Origin: Marinomonas spartinae
GTDB lineage: Bacteria; Pseudomonadota; Gammaproteobacteria; Pseudomonadales; Marinomonadaceae
Length of the DNA: 64,000 nucleotides
Reading direction: 5' to 3'
Assembly (NCBI RefSeq): GCF_016461715.1
Contig: NZ_JAEMUI010000007.1
Location: forward strand, 1 to 64,000
In this document: one piece after another, positions 54,278 through 63,917 of the stretch
Position numbering within the stretch: position 1 is the first letter of the stretch
How the letters are laid out: every line of letters starts with the position of its first letter
Position numbers and translations under genes: made by a program
Notes under the pieces: model-generated
Told to the model about the DNA's origin: nothing
What the model saw: the letters and a program-made list of their open reading frames with translations, nothing else
Database searches by the model: none

Positions 54278-54654
54278 TGATTCTATTTACTCACAACACT
54301 AAAGGTTTAACTAATTGGGAAGATGGGGAAAGAGCGGCAAGAGTAAGGAGATGGTCAGTGAAGATCAATGGCAAAAAGTGGGATACAATATCCTAAAAAT
54401 AGGATGGTTGATATTCGCACCATATTCTCTATTTTTCTGCTATAAAACAGGGCAAAATCGAATTTTTTTGTCTTCTAGTCAGGCTGAAATATAAAAAAAT
54501 GAAATGAGAAAAAATAAAGAATGTGTTGTTTTTAACACGGTGTGTTCGATTTTCAGGCTATTAAATCCCTCTTTTTTGAGAGCGCTTACAAAAAAATGAC
54601 GATGAATCCGTCTCATCATCGTCTCCTAAAAAGGGCCAAAACAAATCGGCTAAG
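54278..54654. other. Intergenic region upstream of the EmrA-like gene
   Basis: 377 bp without a gene, very A+T rich. It contains the PuuB terminator at 54590-54623 and promoter sequence for the EmrA-like gene that I cannot place. No other structure seen. Confidence 0.5.
54590..54623 (-). terminator. Terminator of the puuB-like gene
   Basis: Minus-strand stem GACGATGA / TCATCGTC with a 10-nt loop, followed by ATTTTTTT. It lies 32 bp after the gene's stop. Confidence 0.75.
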
Positions 54655-55938
54655 TTAGAAAAAGCGATCTCTTAATGAGTAGTAAAGCATTCCAGCAACC
54701 TGTCCTGGCCAGCGTAGCAGGGTGCCACCAGGAAAATTGGCGCAAGGGACGCTTGAGAACACGTCAAACCGCTCGGCAGTGCCACTAACGGCTTCGGCCA
54801 TTAACTTGCCTGTGAGTGTGGCCAGAGCGACACCGTGACCAGAATAGCCTTGGGCGATAAACACGTTTTTCTCTTGGTGGGCTAAATAGGGCATTCGATT
54901 TAAGGTAATGGCCAATGTGCCTCCCCAACTAAAGTCAATCTTGGTGTTGGTTAATTCAGGATATACTTCGAGCATGTGTTTTTTGACAAAGCTGGCAATA
55001 TCCTTCGGAAAGCGTGAGCGATAGTTCTCTCCACCTCCCCACAGCAGTCTTTTATCCGCTGACAGTCGAAAATAATTCACCACAAACTTGGAGTCGGCAA
55101 TGGCATAATCCTGAGGGTTAATTCTATTATAAACGGCTTCTGGAAGCGGCTCGGTTGCTAGAATAAAGTTATTGATCGGCATGATTTTTTTCGCCGCTTG
55201 AGGGTGAAGTTTGCCAAGGTAGCCATTACAAGCAAACAGTAAGTAGCTGGCTTTTACTGTGCCTCTTGGGGTTTGTATGCTGGGCTGGTTTCCGCCTTGA
55301 TAGTGAATCACCTCGGACATCTCGAACAATTGCGCGCCGCTTTCTTGGGCGGCTTTAGCAAGCCCAAGGGAAAAGTTATAGGGATGGATATGAGCGCCAT
55401 CTTCATACAATTCGCCACCATGAAAATGGGACGTACCAAGGGCGGCGGAAACATCATGCTTGGTGAGGTAATGCACTTTTTGATAACCAAGGGTGTTTCT
55501 TTTGTAGTCGACGGCCTGTTGTATGTCTTCCACATGAGAGGCTTTGGCGGCGACATGCAGCACCCCTGGTTTTAAATCACAGTCAATTTGATGTTGATGA
55601 ATCAAATGCTTCACTAACTCGACGGATTCGACAGACATGTCCCATAGTAAATCGGCGTGGTGCTTGCCGACTTTTTGGCTTAATGCAGCATGGCTCATAT
55701 TATGGCCTTGGCATAATTGACCACCATTGCGTCCGGATGCCCCAGAGCCAATGCGATGAGCTTCGAGTAAGGTGACTCGGTAACCTTTTTCCGATAAATG
55801 CAAGGCTGCAGACAAGCCAGTGTACCCACCACCAATGATGCAAACATCCGTTTCCTGGTCCCCCTCTAAGCTGGGAAAACGTATATTCTGATTGGCCGTA
55901 TTGGCGTAGTACGATGCTTCAAAGCCTTGATTTTTCAT
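54655..55938 (-). CDS. puuB: FAD-dependent oxidoreductase, gamma-glutamylputrescine oxidase-like
   Basis: 427 residues of the DAO/GlyOx family. FAD-binding DVCIIGGGYTGLSAALHLSE at about 32-51, then GASGRNGGQLCQGHN. Close in pattern to E. coli PuuB, which oxidises gamma-glutamylputrescine to the aldehyde with O2. The divergent neighbour is a PuuA-like synthetase, which makes that substrate and supports the call. The symbol is by similarity and context. Confidence 0.8.
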   Translation of the reverse strand: MKNQGFEASYYANTANQNIRFPSLEGDQETDVCIIGGGYTGLSAALHLSEKGYRVTLLEAHRIGSGASGRNGGQLCQGHNMSHAALSQKVGKHHADLLWDMSVESVELVKHLIHQHQIDCDLKPGVLHVAAKASHVEDIQQAVDYKRNTLGYQKVHYLTKHDVSAALGTSHFHGGELYEDGAHIHPYNFSLGLAKAAQESGAQLFEMSEVIHYQGGNQPSIQTPRGTVKASYLLFACNGYLGKLHPQAAKKIMPINNFILATEPLPEAVYNRINPQDYAIADSKFVVNYFRLSADKRLLWGGGENYRSRFPKDIASFVKKHMLEVYPELTNTKIDFSWGGTLAITLNRMPYLAHQEKNVFIAQGYSGHGVALATLTGKLMAEAVSGTAERFDVFSSVPCANFPGGTLLRWPGQVAGMLYYSLRDRFF

Positions 55939-56098
55939 GAAAAGAGCCTCCTCGATAAGCGTCTCTTAAAGATAGTAAGCTATCCTAACGTAGAAAGAAC
56001 AATGCGTTGATCATTTTTTAGTGGTATTTTTGCTTAAAAGGGACAATATCAAACAAGGTACTGGTTAACTTTATTAGCACAAACAAAAAAGGTGATGT

Positions 56099-57439
56099 AT
56101 GGGGATCCTAGAGGATTTTCTTAAAACGCATTCGATTACAGAAATAGAGTCCACTCTGCCGGATATGACAGGTAATGCGCGAGGTAAATTTTATCCGACT
56201 CGTAAGTTTTTATCTGAACAAGGAGGCCGGTTGCCTGAAACCGTACTGGTTCAAAGTGTCACTGGGGATTGGGCTTACAATCATTACGATATCGTGGACG
56301 CCCGTGATCGAGATATGATTCTGGTGCCGGACACTAATACCTTGCGTATTGTGCCTTGGGCGGATGAGCCAACGGCTCAATTGATCAATGATTGCTTTGA
56401 TACCGAAGGTAACCCACACCCTCTGTCCAGCCGGACGATTTTACGGCGTGTGCTGGCTTTGTTCGAAGCAGAAGGATTGCGTCCTGTTGTTGCGCCTGAA
56501 ATGGAATTTTATCTGGTGCAAAAAGACAATGACCCTGATTACGAACTCAAACCAGCAGCGGGGCGTTCCGGCCGTCGTGAAACGGCTCGTCGTTCCTACA
56601 GCATTGATGCGGTCAATGAGTTTAATCCCGTGATTGATACCTTATATGCCTACTGTGAGGCTCAAGATCTGGATGTAGATACCTTGATTCATGAGTCGGG
56701 TGCGGCGCAGATGGAAATCAACTTTTTGCACGGTGACCCATTAGATTTGGCTGATCAGGTTTTCATCTTTAAACGCACCATGCGTGAGACAGCGATTAAG
56801 CATGATATACATGCCACCTTCATGGCCAAACCTATGCAAAATGAACCAGGCAGTGCCATGCATATCCATCAAAGTCTTATTGATATAAAAACCGGGAAAA
56901 ATATCTTTAATGATAACGGTGAATACAGTGAAGCTTTCTACTGCTACTTAGGGGGGCTGCAAAAATACACCCCGAATGCTATTAGTTTCTTCGCTCCAAA
57001 TGTTAATTCTTATCGACGGTTTGCGCCAGATATGGCAGCGCCAGTAAATATGAAGTGGGGGATAGATGACAGAACGGCTGGCTTGCGCATTCCTGTGTCG
57101 GCTCCAGAAGCTTACCGCATTGAGAACCGTTTTCCTGGATCCGATTGCAACCCGTACCTTGCCATTGCGACCAGCTTAGCCTGTGGTTATTTAGGATTAA
57201 AAGAGAAGTTGCGTCCCACTGAGCCTTCTAGTGTGAATTCTGCTCAGGAAACGGGTGAGGTGGATTTGGCGAGAACATTAGAAGAAGCTTTGCGTCTGTT
57301 AGAAGATTGCCCAGAAATTTGTGAGATCATGGGACAAAAGTTTGTTGATGCTTATATCGGAGTGAAACGGTCTGAATTTGAAACCTTTAATAAGGTGATT
57401 AGCTCTTGGGAGCGAGAGCATCTGTTGTTGAATGTGTAA
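56099..57439 (+). CDS. puuA: Glutamine synthetase-family, gamma-glutamylputrescine synthetase-like
   Basis: 446 residues. Metal- and ATP-binding landmarks PEMEFYLV, ESGAAQMEINFLHGD, GSAMHIHQSLID, FFAPNVNSYRRFAP and RIENRFPGSDCNPYL are all present. The type is the GS-like enzymes that join glutamate to an amine, rather than true GlnA. The divergent PuuB-like oxidase makes putrescine its likely substrate. SD AAGGTGAT. A terminator follows. GS-like amine ligases vary in specificity, so other polyamines are possible. Confidence 0.85.
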   Translation: MGILEDFLKTHSITEIESTLPDMTGNARGKFYPTRKFLSEQGGRLPETVLVQSVTGDWAYNHYDIVDARDRDMILVPDTNTLRIVPWADEPTAQLINDCFDTEGNPHPLSSRTILRRVLALFEAEGLRPVVAPEMEFYLVQKDNDPDYELKPAAGRSGRRETARRSYSIDAVNEFNPVIDTLYAYCEAQDLDVDTLIHESGAAQMEINFLHGDPLDLADQVFIFKRTMRETAIKHDIHATFMAKPMQNEPGSAMHIHQSLIDIKTGKNIFNDNGEYSEAFYCYLGGLQKYTPNAISFFAPNVNSYRRFAPDMAAPVNMKWGIDDRTAGLRIPVSAPEAYRIENRFPGSDCNPYLAIATSLACGYLGLKEKLRPTEPSSVNSAQETGEVDLARTLEEALRLLEDCPEICEIMGQKFVDAYIGVKRSEFETFNKVISSWEREHLLLNV

Positions 57440-57508
57440 CCCATAGTCCTGCTGTTAAGGTGCCATACCTTTAGGACAGAGCGAACGATATCCAAATATC
57501 GATTGTTT

Positions 57509-57538
57509 AAAAAGCTCAGCGCCATGCTGGGCTTTTTT
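57509..57538 (+). terminator. Terminator of the puuA-like gene
   Basis: AAAAAGCTCAGC / GCTGGGCTTTTTT stem with loop GCCAT, one G-U pair and a six-T run. Confidence 0.88.
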
Positions 57539-57830
57539 GTATTGCTTCGTCCTTGGTAGGACAGGTGGCAGATGAGATTTCTTTGTTGAAAAATATACTA
57601 TTTCATTAGGGGATAGTTTCGCTCTATGGCAAAATGTCGACCTTGTACTCTAAATCCTCTCCTATGGGAGCATGAACAGGTGTCATTTTTCAACGAATGT
57701 AGCACTTAATGCTTTCCGAATGATCGGTTGTTCAAAAGACAACAGTGACGCTAATAAATAAAGTATGTCGGATACAGAATCGCTGTTATCTGGAGAGTAG
57801 GCTTGTGTTCAATGAAACACGCCGCTACAG

Positions 57831-57850
57831 CAAGGTAATCACCTTGTTTT
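57831..57850 (+). promoter_or_regulatory. Hairpin in the trkH leader
   Basis: CAAGGT-AATC-ACCTTG followed by TTTT, just 45 bp before the trkH start. Terminator-like in form, so it may attenuate the gene; it is short. Confidence 0.3.
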
Positions 57851-57894
57851 CATGTATGGTTTTACGTGTTGGTTGAAAGGAGTTGTCGGCGCCT

Positions 57895-59349
57895 ATGATT
57901 CGCCCTTTATTAGTTCTAAGATTGCTCACCATGCCATGCTTATGGATGGGGTTGGTTCAGCTAGTCTTTGGTGAATTGTCCTTTATGTTTTTTAAGGATC
58001 ATGTGGCGAGTAATTTTACCTTGCCAGCCTCTATCACATTAGGCGTTTCTCTGATCATCCTGATTGGCTTTAAAAAATACCCTCTACCATCGGTGACGAA
58101 TCGTGAAGCCATGTTGTTTGCGACCCTGACTTGGGTTGCTGTGGGGATGCTTGGGGCTATCCCTATTGTCACGATTGCACATGTGTCTTTTACTGATGGG
58201 GTATTTGAATCTATTAGTGGATTGACTACGACAGGGGCAACTATTTTATCCGGCTTGGATAGTATGCCTAAGACGTTTTTGATGTACCGCCAGTTTTTAC
58301 AGTGGATGGGGGGCTTAGGCGTGGTTATTTTTGTGGTTGCCATTTTGCCGATGCTCAATATCGGTGGTATGCGACTGTTAAAAGCCGAAACACCAGGGCC
58401 CATTAAAGACGATAAACTCTCACCGCGTGTCGCCAATACCACCCATTATCTGTGGTTGGTTTATGTCACGATTACTGCCTTGTGCGCGCTATGTTACTAC
58501 TTAGCTGGCATGTCTGTGTTTGATGCCATTGGTCACAGCTTCTCAACGGTTTCCACAGGAGGGTTCTCAACCCACGACGCCAGTATGGGTTACTTTCATA
58601 GTAATTTGATATTATGGATCTGTAATGTCTTCATGGTCCTTGGCGCGACAAATTTTGCTTTGCACTATCGTGTGTACCTAGCCCATAGCATTAAGCTCTA
58701 TTGGAAAGATGAAGAGATGCGCAGTTTCTTGATCATCATCTTGGTGATTTCTGTGATTTTGTCGCTTTATCTTTATCACAATGGCAATGAGCACAGCTTT
58801 TGGCAGTCTCTGACGGATTCGTTTTTCCATATCATCTCGTTTATTACCAGTACAGGATTTGCCGCAACGGATTTGAGTAAATGGCCTATTGTCACCGCTG
58901 TGCTGTTAATCTTCGTGGGGTATATTGGTGGCTGTGCAGGGTCAACGGCAGGTGGTAACAAGGTGATTCGCAATATCATCGCCCTAAAATCAGTAGGCTT
59001 AGAAATTAAGCGCTTAGTGCACCCAAATGGTGTGTTTACCATGAAATTTCAACGCCGAACCATCAGCGGAGAGGTACGTCATGCGGTGATGGCGTTTATG
59101 TGCTTGGCGGCGCTGACCACCATTATTTTTACGATTCTTCTGATGTTCACTGGCCTGAGTTTTATGGCCGCGTTAAGTGCGACAGCAGCCTGTTTGAACG
59201 TGTTGGGTCCAGGTTTTGCGGAACTGGGTAATAACTTTGCGCCATTGAGTGATGTCGCTACTTGGTTGATGAGTGCCGCGATGATTCTGGGGCGTCTTGA
59301 GTACTTCACTGTGCTGGTGCTGTTCTTCCCCGTACTCTGGAGACAATAG
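57895..59349 (+). CDS. trkH: Trk system potassium uptake protein TrkH
   Basis: 484 residues. The four K+ filter repeats are visible: TTTGATIL, STVSTGGFSTHD, ITSTGFAATD and ACLNVLGPGFAELG, between about ten membrane helices. It imports K+, usually gated by TrkA, which is not in the window. The frame runs to TTG 57883, which touches AAGGAG; ATG 57895 lies 12 bases after it and is the better start. Confidence 0.92.
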   Translation: MIRPLLVLRLLTMPCLWMGLVQLVFGELSFMFFKDHVASNFTLPASITLGVSLIILIGFKKYPLPSVTNREAMLFATLTWVAVGMLGAIPIVTIAHVSFTDGVFESISGLTTTGATILSGLDSMPKTFLMYRQFLQWMGGLGVVIFVVAILPMLNIGGMRLLKAETPGPIKDDKLSPRVANTTHYLWLVYVTITALCALCYYLAGMSVFDAIGHSFSTVSTGGFSTHDASMGYFHSNLILWICNVFMVLGATNFALHYRVYLAHSIKLYWKDEEMRSFLIIILVISVILSLYLYHNGNEHSFWQSLTDSFFHIISFITSTGFAATDLSKWPIVTAVLLIFVGYIGGCAGSTAGGNKVIRNIIALKSVGLEIKRLVHPNGVFTMKFQRRTISGEVRHAVMAFMCLAALTTIIFTILLMFTGLSFMAALSATAACLNVLGPGFAELGNNFAPLSDVATWLMSAAMILGRLEYFTVLVLFFPVLWRQ

Positions 59350-59398
59350 CTTGGCGACTGAAATACCGCGTCGTTGTTCACAATAGGCACATCACTTT

Positions 59399-60250
59399 CT
59401 AGTTTTTAGATAGGCCCTGTTCCTCTGTGTGGTCTACATGAAAAGACGAGGCAAAGATTCTTGGCTCGTCTTTTTTGGGTAAGTGGATCAAGGTAAGTCC
59501 TAACCGTCGTGCTAAAGAAACCGCCAGCGTGCTGGGGGAAGCGAGATGAATCAGGTTTGACAGTGTTGCCCTGACGGCTTTTTGAATCAGCTCGGTGCTA
59601 CAGCGGCTGGACATCACTACACTGTGATTGTGAAGTGGGATGTTGTGATTAATCGCGTAACCAATGATTTTATCTAGGGCATTGTGTCGGCCAATATCTT
59701 CTAAGCAAATGATGGGATGGCCTTCAGGAGAGAGCAACAGGGCGGCGTGAATGGCACCGCTTTTTTTGCCTAAATCCTGATGGGCAAACAGCATCTCTCT
59801 TAGTGTCTTCAGAATGTCCGTGGGTAAGGTTTGGCTTGCGGGTAAAGGCTCGAGTAGCGGCAGCGCTTGTTCTAAGGAGTCTTTGCCGCAGAGTCCACAG
59901 CCTGTGGCCCCTAAGTGGGCTTGCTTATGTTGTTTAAAATGGGCAAATTGCCTTGGGCTGATATCCAGGTTAAGAGCTAATCCTGTGATACCAAGATGCG
60001 CTATGGTGGTTTCCTCGAGCTGAATGTCTCTCACATCCTGTTTACCATTAATGATGCCTTCACTAAAGGCAAAGCCTATTGCAAAATTGTCTAGATGGTT
60101 AGGGGTGACCATCATCACCGCATGGGTGATCTGATTAATACTGATTGCTAGCGGGATTTCTTCAACAAGTTGGGTTTGTTCTTCATAGCGTAGCGAATCG
60201 CGTCTAGCGAAATAACAGTGTCGTGTGCTCGTTAAAGAGAAAAGTGTCAT
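59399..60250 (-). CDS. fdhD: Formate dehydrogenase accessory sulfurtransferase FdhD
   Basis: 283 residues. The CxxC pair is in TGCGLCGKDSL, and the GRHNALDKIIG and SSRCSTELIQKAVRAT blocks with SPSTLAVSLARRLGLTLI are family hallmarks. It passes sulfur from IscS to the molybdenum cofactor of formate dehydrogenases. No formate dehydrogenase gene is in the window, so its client lies elsewhere. Converges with trkH. Confidence 0.92.
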   Translation of the reverse strand: MTLFSLTSTRHCYFARRDSLRYEEQTQLVEEIPLAISINQITHAVMMVTPNHLDNFAIGFAFSEGIINGKQDVRDIQLEETTIAHLGITGLALNLDISPRQFAHFKQHKQAHLGATGCGLCGKDSLEQALPLLEPLPASQTLPTDILKTLREMLFAHQDLGKKSGAIHAALLLSPEGHPIICLEDIGRHNALDKIIGYAINHNIPLHNHSVVMSSRCSTELIQKAVRATLSNLIHLASPSTLAVSLARRLGLTLIHLPKKDEPRIFASSFHVDHTEEQGLSKN

Positions 60251-60864
60251 GCCCTAAACCTAATAAGGTAAATGTTTTATGGTAGGTCCTTTGTTCGTAC
60301 CTTCCCTAGTGCGAAGACACCATCTTAATCATTCCATTCTGTTGCGTCTATCAGGGTGTTTGTCCTGGTGCTTTTATATCATTTTAGTGTCTCGCTTGGT
60401 TTTCGATATAATAGGGCATGCAACCGAGCTTGGCAGTGTTGGTCAGGCGTTTGTTGAGCTTTGATCGATGGCCGGAACAAGACGGAAGGCATTATTTTTG
60501 ATATTGATCGTGATACAGTCATCGCTGTGGAGTTTTTTTGTCTCGGGGATTTCCTTAGTGCTAATAATGCCGTATTCTCGGCACTATTTTGATAGCCAAG
60601 CCCAGTATTTTCCTTACTAAATGATATGGCAACTGCGAATGCAGGCACAGACAGTGGTGTGGGTATAGAAAGTGAAAATTGTTGTTGAGTCCCTGAAAAA
60701 TGTTTTTTCATCGGCGGGCGCACGTGTTAATAAAGAGCGTCATGTTTGCATGATTGCTCGCTTGGTTTGCTTTTATAAGTAATTGTTAGTACTCGTATCT
60801 TTTGATACGGGAGCTGTAAGGGTTCTTGATAGAACCGCTTTTGTTGTTTTAATGAGTTTGTTTT
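60251..60864. other. Large intergenic region, fdhD / M23 peptidase
   Basis: 614 bp between divergent genes. The only supported structures are the tandem hairpins at 60794-60850. Open frames at 60279-60464 (+) and 60379-60723 (-) have no SD or recognisable domain. I see no tRNA-like cloverleaf. Confidence 0.55.
60794..60850 (+). promoter_or_regulatory. Tandem hairpins before the M23 peptidase gene
   Basis: CGTATC-TTTT-GATACG (60794-60809) and GGTTCT-TGAT-AGAACC (60821-60836), the second followed by GCTTTTGTTGTTTT. They end 15 bp before the ATG and could act as an attenuator or as the terminator of a short transcript. Confidence 0.4.
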
Positions 60865-62202
60865 ATGTCTTTTAAAAATCGCCTTTCTGGCTGGATGCCA
60901 TCGGGACCAAAAGCTTGGCTTATTGTGATCCTAGGTGTGTTTATTTTACTAATGTGTGTTTATCAAATATTAGTTGAGCCTCGCTCAGACACTGATCCAA
61001 ATACTTATACCTTACCCAATGAGAAACCCATTGATGTGTCGGGTAAAGAGTTGTCTGCGTCGACATTCAATGAACCCGCTGCAGACGACAACAGTGTGGA
61101 TCCTGTGCAACAAGTGGCAACGCCAAAAGCGGTACCTCACGCGATTGAGCATGTTATTAAGCCGGGTGAAACGCTGGATGGTATTTTTCAAAAACTTGGT
61201 TTTTCGCGTCAAGATATGTACGCCATTTTGGAAGCAGATGAAGAGTATTTAGTATTAGATCCGTTAATTCCGGGGGATACTTTAATCTTTAAAACGGATA
61301 AGGATGGTCAGCTAGAGAGTTTGTCCCGTCGCTTAGACCCGAGTAAAACCATTGCTTATGTGCGTCATGATGGTGGCGGCTTTACTTATAAAGAATACAA
61401 CAAGCCGATAAATTACGTTCAAGAAGCAGAACATGGCACGATCGATGGTAGCTTCTATTTATCTGCTAAGAAATTGGGCCTCTCTGATGCGAATATTGTG
61501 ATTGTGCGAGATTTACTCAAAGGGCGTTTTGACTTTAGAAAGGACATTCGAGCAGGCGATGCTTTTGATGTGGTGTTGCAAAAAGGTGATGTTGATGGTC
61601 AGCCAGTGGGCAGTGATCAGTTGGAAGCCTTGCAAATTACCGTTAAAGGTCATACTTATCGTGCTTTCTTGTATTCTGATGGTCGTTTTTACGATGAGCA
61701 TGGTAATAGTTTAACGCCAGCGCTTTTACGTTGGCCGACGAAAATTCACTATCGCGTGACGTCACCATTTAACCCACATCGCCGTCATCCAATAACCGGG
61801 CGCTTAGCCCCTCATAACGGTACTGATTTGGCTGCACCTACTGGAACAAAGGTATTTGCAACGGGAGATGGTGTGGTGACACGAGTTGCCTACCAGAAAT
61901 ACGCGGGCAAATATTTAGACATCAATAATATTGGTATCTACAGCACTCGCTTTTTGCATTTAAGCAAAATATTGGTGAAAAAAGGACAGCATGTTAAGCG
62001 TGGTCAAGTGATTGCGTTGTCGGGTAATACCGGACGAACAACGGGCCCCCATTTGCATTATGAACTACACGTTAATGGCAAACCTGTTGATCCAATGACA
62101 GCAAAAATTCCGACTTTGCAGTCGATTCCAAAGTCGAAAATGAAAGAGTTTAAGGAACATGTTAAGCGCTGGATTGCCATGATGAATCAACAACCCTATT
62201 AG
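60865..62202 (+). CDS. M23-family murein endopeptidase, MepM-like
   Basis: 445 residues. One N-terminal membrane anchor (~16-34); an OapA/LysM-like domain (VIKPGETLDGIFQKLGF, ~95-150); the lysostaphin-type peptidase domain at ~300-420 with Zn ligands in APHNGTDLAAPTG and HLHYELHVNGKPVDP. It cleaves peptidoglycan cross-links in the periplasm. Usual length for MepM/YebA. The first motif reads HNGTD where HRGVD is common. Confidence 0.9.
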   Translation: MSFKNRLSGWMPSGPKAWLIVILGVFILLMCVYQILVEPRSDTDPNTYTLPNEKPIDVSGKELSASTFNEPAADDNSVDPVQQVATPKAVPHAIEHVIKPGETLDGIFQKLGFSRQDMYAILEADEEYLVLDPLIPGDTLIFKTDKDGQLESLSRRLDPSKTIAYVRHDGGGFTYKEYNKPINYVQEAEHGTIDGSFYLSAKKLGLSDANIVIVRDLLKGRFDFRKDIRAGDAFDVVLQKGDVDGQPVGSDQLEALQITVKGHTYRAFLYSDGRFYDEHGNSLTPALLRWPTKIHYRVTSPFNPHRRHPITGRLAPHNGTDLAAPTGTKVFATGDGVVTRVAYQKYAGKYLDINNIGIYSTRFLHLSKILVKKGQHVKRGQVIALSGNTGRTTGPHLHYELHVNGKPVDPMTAKIPTLQSIPKSKMKEFKEHVKRWIAMMNQQPY

Positions 62203-62268
62203 TTTACGGGTGTGGCCCGTGGTGCATTTGGATGACAAAACGAAAGATAAAAGGAATATAAACGTCCG

Positions 62269-62366
62269 ACCCCTCCCTAACCCTCCCCTTAAATAAGGGG
62301 AGGGAACTGGAAATGCTGCCGAAAAAGGCTCCTCCCCCTTACTAAGGGGGAGGCTGGGAGGGGGTT
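62269..62366. repeat. G/C-rich palindromic intergenic repeat element
   Basis: Two hairpins, CCCTCCCCTT/AAGGGGAGGG (62281-62304) and CCTCCCCCTT/AAGGGGGAGG (62331-62353), are nested inside an outer pair CCCCTCCC (62270-62277) and GGGAGGGG (62356-62363). It is about 98 bp, far more G/C rich than its flanks, and looks like a REP-type dispersed element. Confidence 0.8.
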
Positions 62367-62449
62367 GTAAAGGTTCAATGTACTTGCTTTATAGTTTACG
62401 TAAACTGTTTAAATGCATCACGGGTGAGTGTTATTCAAAAGAGATATTT

Positions 62450-62481
62450 TAAAAAACGGTACTGTTAAGTGCCGTTTTTTT
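62450..62481 (+). terminator. Terminator after the M23 peptidase gene
   Basis: AAAAAACGGTAC / GTGCCGTTTTTTT stem with loop TGTTAA, one G-U pair, T-run after. Confidence 0.82.
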
Positions 62482-62545
62482 AGGTTTAGGCGTTTGATAA
62501 AAGAAAACGAATGGAAAAAGAGCGTAAGGGATCAGAAATAATAAA

Positions 62546-62574
62546 AAAAATGGCCCTGCAATAGGGCCATTTTT
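62546..62574. terminator. Bidirectional terminator near rsgA
   Basis: AAAAATGGCCCT / AGGGCCATTTTT with loop GCAAT; A- and T-runs on both sides. It serves rsgA (minus strand). Confidence 0.85.
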
Positions 62575-62605
62575 AATAATAGGGATATCGGTGTGGCTTT
62601 AGCGT

Positions 62606-63580
62606 TTACTCAGCTGCACTGTGTTTTCGAGCACGGATGTCAGACTGTGCACTACGGTAAAACTTACCTTGTGGTTTCGATTTACTGAAACTGTCATCAT
62701 CATTGTCTTCGGATAGCATCAGCATAAAGTTGGCAACACGACTTTCGTCTAGTCGATTTTCTTTTATTGCTTTCGCGATAGCGCAGCCTGGCTCACCTTG
62801 GTGATGGCAGTCGCTAAAACGGCATTCTTCAGCCAGTGCGAGAATATCGGCGTAGCTTTCGATTTTACTGCTGTTATATTGCGCGATTTGTAGATCACGT
62901 AAACCTTGGGTATCCAAAAGAATGGCACCGTGAGGTAAAGTTTGTAGGGCTTTAGAAGACCCAATCTCGACACTTGGTGTCTCACTCTTAACGGATTTTA
63001 ATGTGTTGATTAAAGCTGACTTTCCAGCGCCTTCGCCACCAAGCAGTGCAATGGTTTTGCCTTTTTTAAGGGAAGGAGCCAAACAGGAAAGACTGTCAGT
63101 ATCTAATGCATTCACCGTTTCGACAATCAGCAAGGGATCAAGTTGCTCAATAAGAGCGCGCTTTTCGCTGGCATCGTCACAGGCATCTACTTTGGTCAAA
63201 ACCACCACCGCATCCGCTTGGGCTTCGTGGGTGAGTTCTAAGTAGCGCTTGATAAGAGGCAAGTTAAGATCTTGATCTAACGGACTCACAATGAAAACAG
63301 TATCGACATTGGCCACACAGTCCTCAAAGGATGAGCTGCGATCCAAGCGACGTAGGAAGTTTCCATTTGCGTCGGTAATAACCCAATCACCGATGACCAT
63401 TTCAGGTAAATCATCATGATGATCAAGCTGGAACAATCCTGATTCACTAATCAATTCATAATGGTTAGTTTGACAAGAACAAATACGTGCAATCTGGTTC
63501 GACTCTAAGTCATCCAATGACAGCTGTTGTTGGAAATAAGGTTGCCAGCCTAAAGTCAATAAGGTGAACGTGGTATCCAT
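62606..63580 (-). CDS. rsgA: Ribosome small-subunit maturation GTPase RsgA
   Basis: 324 residues. Circularly permuted GTPase: G4 LTKVDACDD comes before G1 LGGEGAGKSALIN and G3 DTQGLRDL. N-terminal OB-fold (~1-100) and C-terminal zinc site with Cys residues in CRFSDCHHQGEPGC. It assists late 30S maturation with GTP hydrolysis. Length and domain order are normal. Confidence 0.93.
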   Translation of the reverse strand: MDTTFTLLTLGWQPYFQQQLSLDDLESNQIARICSCQTNHYELISESGLFQLDHHDDLPEMVIGDWVITDANGNFLRRLDRSSSFEDCVANVDTVFIVSPLDQDLNLPLIKRYLELTHEAQADAVVVLTKVDACDDASEKRALIEQLDPLLIVETVNALDTDSLSCLAPSLKKGKTIALLGGEGAGKSALINTLKSVKSETPSVEIGSSKALQTLPHGAILLDTQGLRDLQIAQYNSSKIESYADILALAEECRFSDCHHQGEPGCAIAKAIKENRLDESRVANFMLMLSEDNDDDSFSKSKPQGKFYRSAQSDIRARKHSAAE

Positions 63581-63917
63581 TTGGTATTACCCTAAGCGTT
63601 TAACGCAAAAATTTAATTTGGAGCACAGTACATAAGAACACAATTTATTGGGTGACTCTCGTGCAAAAGGCTAATCAAAATACATCATTTCAGGCAATAA
63701 ATGCCATTATGACATTTGTGAGATTAGCACAGGGTTGTTATAGGGAAAATAGGTATCTAGGAAAGTTTTGTAGTATTTGGTGAGCTTTTTAGAAGGGTTT
63801 TTCCAATGGCCAATAATGGCTTAGGTATGATGATGATTTTATTAATAAAAAAAAGAAGTTTGCTGATGGTTAACTGACAAACTTCTTAACGAGATCAAAC
63901 GAAAATATAACCTTAAA
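63581..63917. other. Intergenic region rsgA / aguA
   Basis: 337 bp without a gene. It contains the aguA terminator and a short GCCA-ATAA-TGGC hairpin near 63809-63820. Otherwise A+T rich with no clear promoter. Confidence 0.55.
63853..63887 (-). terminator. Terminator of the agmatine deiminase gene
   Basis: On the minus strand AAGAAGTTTG pairs with CAAACTTCTT over a 15-nt loop, followed by a T-run. It lies 30 bp after the stop codon. Confidence 0.8.

Larger units (their letters stand above)
57440..57894. other. Region upstream of trkH
   Basis: 455 bp without a gene. It holds the puuA-like terminator, a dyad GTGTT-CAATGA-AACAC (57805-57820) and the small hairpin at 57831-57850. No clear ORF with an SD. 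Confidence 0.55.
62203..62605. other. Region between M23 peptidase and rsgA genes
   Basis: 403 bp between convergent genes. It is filled by the G/C-rich palindromic repeat (62269-62366) and two terminators (62450-62481, 62546-62574). No gene. Confidence 0.8.

Noticed and set aside
60379-60723. 114-codon minus-strand frame between fdhD and the peptidase gene
   Set aside because: Start codon lacks an SD, the product reads like shadow translation (Ser/Pro/Lys-rich, no hydrophobic core), and no family pattern.
60780-60850. tRNA or small structured RNA gene
   Set aside because: No cloverleaf arms or CCA end; only two simple hairpins.
62269-62366. CRISPR or insertion-sequence end
   Set aside because: No repeated spacer-repeat units and no transposase; the structure is two nested hairpins.
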